From Euryarchaeota archaeon UBA39 (GTDB taxonomy: Archaea > Thermoplasmatota > Poseidoniia > Poseidoniales > Thalassarchaeaceae), in NCBI GenBank assembly GCA_002503045.1, contig DAQW01000070.1:1-6068 (forward strand): a DNA stretch of 6,068 nucleotides, in the 5' to 3' direction. The notes under the pieces were generated by a model that was not told where the DNA came from, searched no databases, and worked only from the letters and a program-made list of their open reading frames with translations. How positions within the stretch are numbered: the first letter of the stretch is position 1; each line of letters starts with the position of its first letter. The position numbers and the translations under genes are program-made. Shown here piece by piece: positions 1 to 5,312 of the stretch.

Positions 1-501
1 GATATCCCAAGCGTCTGTAACATTTGCATCTACACCTACTGTCCCACCACTTTGTCCAGTATTATTCAAATGCCATTGTGAAGATAACAATGGGTCATTT
101 AGCACTGCTCTAGTTTGATGTTGTTGTGGTCGATCGGGGAGACTTCTTTCGATTATTCCCTTTTCTTGTAAATTAGAGAGGATACTAGGGGCATTATTTG
201 GGTTTTCAAAATTCCAAAACCAAGCTCCCTCAAGGAGAGGTGCTTCCTCTATTTCTATAGTTGAATCAATCCAAGGTTGAATTTCTTCAGGATTAATTGT
301 AGTAATTACCAACCATTGTTCGGGTGGTTCTTCTGAAATAGAATTCTCAAACGCTTCAACTTGGAAGAAAGCCCTTTGAACAGCTCCAGAATAGGTATGG
401 AAGATTTCTTCTGTTTGAGGGGGCATCTCTTGAGCGGATGCAAAAGGTGTCACCAGAGACAGTAACATCAGTGCAGTGAGGGTACACACTGTCCCGCGCA
501 T
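1..501 (-). CDS. Secreted kexin/subtilisin-like serine protease (S8 family), N-terminal fragment
   Basis: An open frame of 167 codons runs from ATG at 501 off the left edge, so the gene is 3'-truncated by the window. Residues 1-23 form a signal peptide: a short basic start, a hydrophobic core (LTALMLLSLV) and an ASA cleavage site. Residues 24 to about 130 look like a propeptide with no recognisable motif. Residues 135-166 carry the mature N-terminus of kexin/furin-like peptidases: NDPLLSSQWHLNNTGQ, then GVDANVTDAW. In this family that block directly precedes the catalytic Asp region, so the Asp/His/Ser triad lies outside the window and activity cannot be judged. Processing may occur near R131, by inference. 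The start is fixed by the signal peptide; an in-frame TGA at 510-508 rules out anything further upstream than a GTG at 507. The gene follows the acyltransferase by 36 nt on the same strand. Likely role: an exported protease that degrades proteins or processes surface proteins. Confidence 0.85.
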   Translation of the reverse strand, partial: MRGTVCTLTALMLLSLVTPFASAQEMPPQTEEIFHTYSGAVQRAFFQVEAFENSISEEPPEQWLVITTINPEEIQPWIDSTIEIEEAPLLEGAWFWNFENPNNAPSILSNLQEKGIIERSLPDRPQQHQTRAVLNDPLLSSQWHLNNTGQSGGTVGVDANVTDAWDI

Positions 502-515
502 ACCCACTCATGGGT
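502..515 (-). other. Small hairpin abutting the protease start codon
   Basis: ACCCA (502-506) and TGGGT (511-515) form a perfect 5-bp stem with a 4-nt loop. The stem ends at the base before the ATG at 501. No clear Shine-Dalgarno sequence lies upstream, so the hairpin could affect initiation of the protease gene. A stem this short can easily be chance. Confidence 0.25.
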
Positions 516-537
516 TCCGAAGCGTCATAGTGGTTTG

Positions 538-1794
538 CTATGCTTCAAGGAACTGATTTACTTCAATTTTAACTTCTTCATCTGTCATTAAACGCCGTTG
601 TGATTTGGCAACATCGAAGAGATGTGAAACTAAATTATCGTCTGCCTGATAGCCATTCTTTTCTAACCAAAATACAATGTTGGAACGTCCAGACATATGT
701 CCAATTCTGATTATTTGCTCTAGCCCAAAGTCTTGAGCAGGTACTCCACTGTAAATTCTATCTGCAAGCCAATCATCACCCTTCTTCATTGCTTTAACAA
801 CTGCACTAGCATGAACTCCAGTTCCAGTTTCAAAAGCATCTTGGCCGAAGACAGGATAATTTCTTGGTAGATCAACCTCAACGTATTCGTTGGCCTTTCT
901 CATGTACTCATTCAAAGAAGTAAGATCGTTATCTATGGCCCCCATTAGTTTCAGATTCACTAATGTCTGGTCAATTGGTGCATTACCTGCTCTTTCACCG
1001 ACTCCTAATGCTGTACCATGAATAACGTCTGCACCTGCATAATATGCAGCGATATTGTTTGCAACACCCAGTCCACGATCTTGATGCCCATGCCAATTAA
1101 CTTCGATATCCCTTCGCTTGAACCCAGCATCAGGAATTACTTCATCTTGGACGAAACGGAGTAATTGTTCAACTCCATTTGGAGTAACATGGCCACAAGT
1201 ATCACACACACAGAGTCGATCTGCTCCAAGTTCGAGTGCCTTAGTATACACAGCTTTGATGTCTTCCGGTTTGGAACGAGTAGTATCTTCAGTAACAAAC
1301 ATCACTGGAATATCGTTGTCAACTGCGAATGTAATTGCTTTTTCTGCAGTAGAGATAATTTTCTCCATTGTCCAATTTTCTGTATATTGTCTAATAGGAC
1401 TGGTGCCTAAGAAAGCACTTGCTTGTATAGGCATCTCATGACTAGCTTGGAGGTCAACCAAAGGCTCAATGTCTCCTACTACAGTTCTAACTGCACATCC
1501 TGGTCGAATGTCGTAGTCATTTTCTTTGATATGATTTAACATTGCATCGATATGGTTTACATGGAATGGACCTGCTCCCGGGAGGCCCAAATCTACTTTC
1601 TGAATACCTAATTTTTCCATATGGTCGAGCAACTCAATTTTTTCTTCAATTCTAGGATTTCTAGCAGATGGACTTTGTAGACCATCTCGAAGTGTTTCAT
1701 CATCAAACCATATTGGATGAGGATGTGCGCTTTCATCTCTTGTGAAGTCATGTTGGATAACATTCCAATCATAGATTAGGTCCTTCTCGTCCAT
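538..1794 (-). CDS. LeuA/homocitrate-synthase-like acyltransferase (DRE-TIM metallolyase superfamily)
   Basis: A 418-residue enzyme of the family that condenses an acyl-CoA, usually acetyl-CoA, with a 2-oxo acid. The TIM barrel spans about residues 25-285. It shows DETLRDGLQ (32-40; metal Asp32 and the R36-D37 pair), a TED segment (168-170), the metal-binding HGH of HGHQDRG (235-241) and GERAGNA (266-272). The C-terminal subdomain has GTGVHAS (324-330) and IGHMSGR (364-370), which match the HSGR-type motif of isopropylmalate and homocitrate synthases. It then ends, without the roughly 100-residue leucine-binding regulatory domain of full-length LeuA. It is therefore closer in length to homocitrate or NifV-type enzymes. 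RDGLQ replaces the usual RDGEQ. The substrate cannot be told; the family call is secure. The chosen start at 1794 has a purine-rich G tract 4 nt upstream. An in-frame ATG at 1818 would add eight residues (MVPEGGSA) and read through that tract. It lies 55 nt after ctaB and 36 nt before the protease. Confidence 0.88.
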   Translation of the reverse strand: MDEKDLIYDWNVIQHDFTRDESAHPHPIWFDDETLRDGLQSPSARNPRIEEKIELLDHMEKLGIQKVDLGLPGAGPFHVNHIDAMLNHIKENDYDIRPGCAVRTVVGDIEPLVDLQASHEMPIQASAFLGTSPIRQYTENWTMEKIISTAEKAITFAVDNDIPVMFVTEDTTRSKPEDIKAVYTKALELGADRLCVCDTCGHVTPNGVEQLLRFVQDEVIPDAGFKRRDIEVNWHGHQDRGLGVANNIAAYYAGADVIHGTALGVGERAGNAPIDQTLVNLKLMGAIDNDLTSLNEYMRKANEYVEVDLPRNYPVFGQDAFETGTGVHASAVVKAMKKGDDWLADRIYSGVPAQDFGLEQIIRIGHMSGRSNIVFWLEKNGYQADDNLVSHLFDVAKSQRRLMTDEEVKIEVNQFLEA

Positions 1795-1798
1795 GGCG

Positions 1799-1809
1799 CT
1801 CCCCCCCTC
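1799..1809 (-). promoter_or_regulatory. Purine-rich ribosome binding site with a seven-G run, deciding the acyltransferase start
   Basis: On the minus strand the 11 bases read GAGGGGGGGAG, ending 4 nt before the ATG at 1794. Pairing with the anti-Shine-Dalgarno CCUCC is only partial, but the spacing is right. This favours 1794 over the in-frame ATG at 1818. The run of seven identical bases (1801-1807) is also a place where replication or sequencing slippage could occur. Confidence 0.45.
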
Positions 1810-1849
1810 TGGAACCATAGAGGCGAGACTATCGTATGAATGCCGCGCT

Positions 1850-2914
1850 CTAATTATCTGCCTTTAATCGAACTTCATTTCTGAAAATCATTGTACAAAT
1901 GAGTACCAAGAATATCAATGAAGCAATGGTGTTTAGAGAAGAAATCACAAGTCCAATGAACATTAGTGCTAGATAATACAGAGAAATGCGGAAAGAGCGT
2001 GCTGCAGAAGGGATTCTTCCCTTTTCATCCATTTCTTCTGATACATCAATCATCAATAAACTGCGAAAATACCAGATTCCCAAAATCATTGCAATTGCTG
2101 TCCAAGTAACCGCACCTTCAGTACCTACTGCGTCTATATCCATCCAAGGAACTGCAGAAATTGCGATTAAAAGTAAACCGTAAATTTTCATTTCTAATAA
2201 TGTTCGATCTGATCCCTTTACCCAAGGCATCATTGGCACTCCTACCTTTTTGTATTCAGATGAACGATACAATGCGAGAGCCCAGAAGTGAGGGGGAGTC
2301 CATAGGAAAATCAATGCAAACATCAACCAAGGAAGCGGATGCTCTCCTAGGAAAAATGGATTTGAAATGCTTAGTTCATTTGCTGGTATTGCTGCGGCCC
2401 AACCTATGAGTGGAGGAGTGGCCCCTGCAATTCCTCCAATTACAATATTTTGAGTAGAGGTTCTTTTCAACCACATGGTGTAAATTAGAACGTAAAATAG
2501 AATACTAAAACCGGACCAAAAAGCTGCAACTGCATTGGTCATTGCCATAAACCAAGCAACACCAAGAATTGAGATTGAAATACCAAACCAAAGAGCATTG
2601 TTTGGACTAACAGCTCCAGATGGAACAGGTCTTCTATCTGTTCTACTCATTTCGGGATCAATATCTCTATCATACCACATATTGATTGAATTCGCACCAC
2701 CTGCAGTTAGTAGGCCACCAATGATTACAACAAACATAACCTGAACAGTATGAAGAAGATCCCATTCTCCACTTATTCTCCAATCTAAGGCATCATGGAT
2801 TAAGACTGCACAGATCGCAGTAATTTGTAGGAGAACCAGAACTCTAGGTTTCATTAGGGCAACGTAGGCCCTGATTCCAGTGCTTTCCGGTTCACTCACG
2901 GCATCTCGTCCCAT
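1850..2914 (-). CDS. ctaB: Protoheme IX farnesyltransferase (heme O synthase)
   Basis: An integral membrane prenyltransferase of the UbiA family (354 aa) that transfers farnesyl diphosphate to the vinyl group of heme B, making heme O for conversion to heme A by CtaA. Diagnostic motifs: LMKPRV (20-25) at the first membrane segment; the prenyl-diphosphate/Mg site N78-x3-D82-x3-D86 followed by MSRTDRRPVPSG (89-100); WLKRTSTQN (148-156) with GGIAGATPPLIGW (160-172); and WTPPHFWALAL (205-215) followed by YKKVGVPMMPWVKG (221-234). These are specific to COX10/CtaB among UbiA proteins. About eight or nine hydrophobic segments span the protein, with a soluble N-tail of about 17 residues. It is somewhat longer than the usual ~300 residues, mainly through the N-tail and a hydrophilic loop at 291-306. 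The ATG at 2914 has no strong Shine-Dalgarno. It follows ctaA by 42 nt and is probably cotranscribed with it. Confidence 0.96.
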   Translation of the reverse strand: MGRDAVSEPESTGIRAYVALMKPRVLVLLQITAICAVLIHDALDWRISGEWDLLHTVQVMFVVIIGGLLTAGGANSINMWYDRDIDPEMSRTDRRPVPSGAVSPNNALWFGISISILGVAWFMAMTNAVAAFWSGFSILFYVLIYTMWLKRTSTQNIVIGGIAGATPPLIGWAAAIPANELSISNPFFLGEHPLPWLMFALIFLWTPPHFWALALYRSSEYKKVGVPMMPWVKGSDRTLLEMKIYGLLLIAISAVPWMDIDAVGTEGAVTWTAIAMILGIWYFRSLLMIDVSEEMDEKGRIPSAARSFRISLYYLALMFIGLVISSLNTIASLIFLVLICTMIFRNEVRLKADN

Positions 2915-2956
2915 AACTCTGCATTGAATAATTGGGTCTATTGATGAGTAGATTCA

Positions 2957-3988
2957 TCATTCCTCCTCCGAAATGTTTTTTCCATGAATATTTATGATTA
3001 CCAATGCTGAAGAAAATAGTAAGAATGTAAGTGAAGCCAATAGAAGGTGCAATACAGATAACCATTCATAAAAACCAGATTCAACAGTCCAAGTGAGAAT
3101 ATATGCTGCACCGAGAATCATATTTAGAAAATAGGTAAATGATGCAAAATTTGCCACTCTTCGAATATAATTATCTTTAGATGCCCATTTTTCTTGCTTT
3201 CCAAACCAGATTAAAATCAAGAATACAGTAATTACTAGCCACCTATGAATCGCTTGAGATTGAATGATAATATCTTGAATAACTAAACCTAGACTTCCTG
3301 AGCATAGCGGCCATGAATTAGGAAATCCAGATACTCCACATGCTTCATTTGCGCCTTCAGTAGTTGAAACAAATGCCCCCACTAACAATACTGCAAGAGA
3401 ACCGAAGGTAGCAATTGCCAATCTGCTTGTTGTTTTTTCGCCTATAGTAATCTCTATTTCTTTTCCAATATCTTTTCGCCAAGAAAAATGTAATGCAATC
3501 AGAGAAAGAGTGAAAATTAATGCTGAAATTAGGTGGAGAGCAACAGACCAATGCTCATTATCCCATTTTACAGTCAGATATCCGATGAAGCCTTGCCAGA
3601 TGACTAATCCTAGTGAAAGAGCCGATAATTGATATGATCGATTTGAGAGAGAATCACGTTGCCTTCTCACAATAAAGAATTGAAGAATAACTAGAGGACC
3701 AAGAACTGAACCAGCTAGTAGTCGATGAAACCATTCTGTGAATATTTGAAAACTAGTGTAGCGATGATTTTCTCCTCGTGAGTCTATCTCTTCAGGGTTT
3801 TGATCCCACCACGCACCTTGTTCTTCTTCCGATATATCGAACCCCCATGTTCCAAAGCATAGAGGCCAGTCAGGACATGATTCTCCAGCATCATAGATTC
3901 GAATTGTTCCACCAACTGCGATTACTGTTGCAGTAATTAGAATCAGCACCATTGGAAGATGATTCCATTGAATCTTCCGTGGTTCCAT
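2957..3988 (-). CDS. ctaA: Heme A synthase (COX15/CtaA family)
   Basis: A 343-residue membrane enzyme that oxidises the C8 methyl of heme O to a formyl group, giving heme A for cytochrome oxidase. Eight hydrophobic segments fall near residues 11-29, 87-107, 118-140, 148-167, 190-210, 247-262, 280-300 and 310-331, in two four-helix halves. Heme-ligand candidates are H88 (in EWFHRLLAG), H152, H248 (in AIHRW) and H314 (in VLHLL). E85 matches the conserved glutamate before the first His. Each half has a cysteine pair in its first outer loop: C38/C44 in SCPDWPLCFG and C217/C229 in the segment ending SWPLCSG. The first outer loop (about 46-84) is long and acidic, recalling the COX15 loop rather than the shorter loop usual in cysteine-bearing forms. 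The ATG at 3988 lies 2 bp from the possible ATG of the divergent thioredoxin-fold gene. ctaB follows 42 nt downstream. Confidence 0.95.
   Translation of the reverse strand: MEPRKIQWNHLPMVLILITATVIAVGGTIRIYDAGESCPDWPLCFGTWGFDISEEEQGAWWDQNPEEIDSRGENHRYTSFQIFTEWFHRLLAGSVLGPLVILQFFIVRRQRDSLSNRSYQLSALSLGLVIWQGFIGYLTVKWDNEHWSVALHLISALIFTLSLIALHFSWRKDIGKEIEITIGEKTTSRLAIATFGSLAVLLVGAFVSTTEGANEACGVSGFPNSWPLCSGSLGLVIQDIIIQSQAIHRWLVITVFLILIWFGKQEKWASKDNYIRRVANFASFTYFLNMILGAAYILTWTVESGFYEWLSVLHLLLASLTFLLFSSALVIINIHGKNISEEE
3954..3978. repeat. Inverted repeat at the divergent ctaA/thioredoxin junction
   Basis: GGAAGAT (3954-3960) and ATCTTCC (3972-3978) are perfect 7-bp arms separated by 11 nt. They lie in the first codons of ctaA and just upstream of the earliest start of the plus-strand gene. 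The position would suit an operator, but a 7-bp repeat with a free loop length is expected several times by chance in 6 kb. Confidence 0.25.
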
Positions 3989-3990
3989 GA

Positions 3991-4992
3991 ATGTCGGAGG
4001 GCAGAGGGGTATTTCAACGCCTGATGGCTCCCATGGTTGTGCGTTTCGATTTGTCTATGGTTTTGCTTCTCGCGGCACTTCTCATAATTCCATCTTCAAG
4101 TGTGGCTGCGCCCGTTGAAGTGGACAATTCACTCGGTCTTGACGCACCTGGCAGAATTGTCGATGCAGTTGTTTTAGACATCAACGGAACTGAAGGTGAT
4201 GGCGATAATTCCCGAAGGGCCCCTTTGGTAATCGAATTACATACTGCGACATGGTGCAGTCCTTGTCGACAGGCAGAAGTAGAATTGAATGAATTACTCA
4301 ATGTTTGGCCAAATTTAATTGCCCTTCATCATCATTCATCTGAACTTGATTCTCTATCAATTGAGGTGAGTAATCAGACAAAATTCAACCAAGGTGTTTT
4401 GGGTTATCCTACAATAGTAATTGATGGTCGATGGTCTCTTAATGGAAGTAATCAGAGTCAAGATTTGTTTGAACTTGTTGCTGAATTAACTTCTGAAGGA
4501 GGAGCAAGGGCATCTGTTTCAAGTGATCTTAGGATTGAAAACTGGAGCGTGAGTGAAGGTATGATTTCCGTCAATCTCAATGTTTCTGATCCTACATTAG
4601 AGGTGGATGTATTCTATGTGATTGATGGTGTCAATTATGCTGCCTTAGGTTTGTTATCAGATGTGGTAGTCGCAGGACAAGTCAATGTTGAAGTGAATTC
4701 TACCGTGATGATTTCATTGAATGGGTCTCGGGCGAGTTCAATCGGTGATCCAGGACAATTGGTGGTTGTTGCTCGAAATCCAGGAAATACATCTTTAGTT
4801 TCTGGTTCTGATCGTCCACTTAATGGCGGCTTCCTTTCTGCACCTGTTGATGCTTCACCCACAACATTGTTTGAAGAAAGTAGATGGTTAGTATGGTTGA
4901 TTTTACTTGGGGGAGTTGCCGCCCTTCTTCCTGCTTTACAGCATACGTTGCCACTGCTTTGGTCTAAAAGACAAACAAATGAAGAAGAATAA
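3991..4992 (+). CDS. Exported, C-terminally membrane-anchored thioredoxin-fold protein
   Basis: The frame spans 333 codons from ATG 3991. Later starts at 4024 (M12) or 4033 (M15) put the signal peptide closer to the N-terminus and are also plausible. A hydrophobic core (about 23-33) and a small-residue site ending SVAA (37-40) indicate export. Residues 77-167 look like a thioredoxin fold: strand VIELHTATW, active-site CSPC (C89, C92), helix, strand IALHHH (110-115) and the cis-proline motif GYPTIVIDG (138-146). The CxxC-strand-His-YPT layout recalls Omp28/DUF1223-like proteins more than classical TlpA. Residues about 172-290 are strand-rich and Ser/Asn-rich, perhaps an immunoglobulin-like domain I do not recognise. 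Residues about 299-321 form one membrane segment, followed by a short cytoplasmic tail (SKRQTNEEE). Nine N-x-S/T sequons lie in the outer part. It is divergent from ctaA and convergent with rpoK. A role in thiol redox or metal handling for oxidase assembly is inference from context. Confidence 0.82.
   Translation: MSEGRGVFQRLMAPMVVRFDLSMVLLLAALLIIPSSSVAAPVEVDNSLGLDAPGRIVDAVVLDINGTEGDGDNSRRAPLVIELHTATWCSPCRQAEVELNELLNVWPNLIALHHHSSELDSLSIEVSNQTKFNQGVLGYPTIVIDGRWSLNGSNQSQDLFELVAELTSEGGARASVSSDLRIENWSVSEGMISVNLNVSDPTLEVDVFYVIDGVNYAALGLLSDVVVAGQVNVEVNSTVMISLNGSRASSIGDPGQLVVVARNPGNTSLVSGSDRPLNGGFLSAPVDASPTTLFEESRWLVWLILLGGVAALLPALQHTLPLLWSKRQTNEEE
4009..4018 (-). promoter_or_regulatory. Candidate TATA-like element for ctaA
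   Basis: The minus strand reads GTTGAAATAC, centred about 25 nt upstream of the ctaA ATG at 3988. That is the archaeal TATA distance for a leaderless transcript starting at the ATG. The match to a consensus TATA box is weak, and it lies inside the longest version of the divergent gene. Confidence 0.25.
4966..4992 (-). terminator. Candidate U-rich terminator downstream of rpoK
   Basis: Immediately after the rpoK stop, the minus strand is strongly T-rich: three T/C-rich bursts ending in a TTTT run at 4969-4966. Archaeal transcription commonly stops at such oligo-U stretches without a stem. The region is also the sense-strand end of the thioredoxin-fold gene (Lys/Glu/Asn codons), so the T-richness may simply reflect coding. 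Confidence 0.3.
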
Positions 4993-5244
4993 TCATTCGT
5001 GAGGAGCGATATCCATAGGCAATAGGTGTCGCTCGTATTCCAGCATAGCTATCTTCTGAGGATCTAGTACAAATCGAGTGTTCGAACCTTCGACTCCATA
5101 CAATTGGATAAGTTCCTCTTTGAAATGTTCTCTGAGGTCATCTTCACTTACGTGAATAGGGGCTCCCATGCTGATTTGTAATGCTCTAGCACCAATAATC
5201 CGTGCCTTCTCAAATCTGGTGTGTTCGCGTATTGGCTTGACCAT
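4993..5244 (-). CDS. rpoK: DNA-directed RNA polymerase subunit K (RpoK/Rpb6 homologue)
   Basis: An 83-residue small subunit that helps assemble and stabilise archaeal RNA polymerase, equivalent to eukaryotic Rpb6 and bacterial omega. The signature is HTRFEKARIIGARALQISMG (8-27) followed by APIHV. The second half is LDPQKIAMLEYERHLLPMDI (60-79), matching the family's DPxxIAxxEL...IPI segment. Two oddities stand out. About 30 residues separate GAPI from DP, against roughly 10 in a typical archaeal RpoK, with an acidic and helical-looking insert (35-50). The tail ends MDIAPHE rather than the usual basic IPITxxR type. The start at 5244 is supported by AGGTGAT five nt upstream. The stop abuts the stop of the convergent thioredoxin-fold gene with no spacer. 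It lies 65 nt downstream of the thiolase on the same strand. The identification is strong from the N-terminal motif. Confidence 0.92.
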   Translation of the reverse strand: MVKPIREHTRFEKARIIGARALQISMGAPIHVSEDDLREHFKEELIQLYGVEGSNTRFVLDPQKIAMLEYERHLLPMDIAPHE

Positions 5245-5249
5245 CTTGT

Positions 5250-5256
5250 ATCACCT
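5250..5256 (-). promoter_or_regulatory. Shine-Dalgarno site of rpoK
   Basis: The minus strand reads AGGTGAT, seven bases complementary to the archaeal 16S 3' end (AUCACCU), five nt before the ATG at 5244. This is the clearest ribosome binding site in the window and fixes the rpoK start. Confidence 0.75.
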
Positions 5257-5258
5257 GA

Positions 5259-5293
5259 CAGCCCTCCGAACTTCGGCCCTGCCATAAGGGCTG
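5259..5293 (-). promoter_or_regulatory. Structured GC-rich leader between thiolase and rpoK
   Basis: Outer arms CAGCCCT (5287-5293 read on the minus strand) and AGGGCTG (5259-5265) can pair over 7 bp. Inside them is a hairpin from CCGAAGTTCGG (5266-5276). An alternative pairing joins AGGGC (5287-5291) with GCCCT (5276-5280). The structure ends 2 nt before the rpoK Shine-Dalgarno. It could be a 5'-leader element or an end signal for the thiolase transcript; no T-run follows, which argues against a classical intrinsic terminator. Confidence 0.4.
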
Positions 5294-5300
5294 CGCCTCA

Positions 5301-5312
5301 ATGAAATATTCA
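5301..5312 (-). promoter_or_regulatory. Candidate TATA element for rpoK
   Basis: The minus strand reads TGAATATTTCAT, overlapping the thiolase stop codon (5312-5310). It is the only AT-rich patch in the intergenic stretch. Transcription starting about 25 nt downstream, near 5280, would give a leader of about 35 nt holding the CCGAAGTTCGG hairpin and the Shine-Dalgarno. Confidence 0.35.

Noticed and set aside
1..500. The left 500 bases as a non-coding or intergenic stretch
   Set aside because: Translating the minus strand gives one uninterrupted frame with a signal peptide and a kexin-type mature N-terminus, so it is a truncated gene.
1118..1441. Plus-strand open frames of 81-107 codons inside the acyltransferase gene
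   Set aside because: They are antisense to a strongly conserved enzyme and their translations are Ser/Cys-rich with no family features; shadow frames.
1986..2744. Plus-strand open frames of 65-82 codons inside ctaB
   Set aside because: They are antisense to CtaB motifs that must be coding, and have no recognisable protein features.
2942..2959. TGATGA/TCATCA inverted repeat in the ctaA-ctaB gap as a terminator
   Set aside because: The arms are only 6 bp, AT-rich, overlap the ctaA stop codon, and have no T-run; chance is likely and the genes look cotranscribed.
4014..4301. Minus-strand 95-codon frame overlapping the thioredoxin-fold gene
   Set aside because: It covers the CSPC and signal-peptide coding region of a better-supported gene and has low-complexity Ser/Thr composition.
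4635..4862. Minus-strand 75-codon frame in the second half of the thioredoxin-fold gene
   Set aside because: Shadow of the plus-strand gene, with no recognisable motif or ribosome binding site.
5259..5293. The structured rpoK leader as a tRNA or other standard RNA gene
   Set aside because: It is too short, with no cloverleaf, no T-loop consensus and no CCA-compatible acceptor arm.
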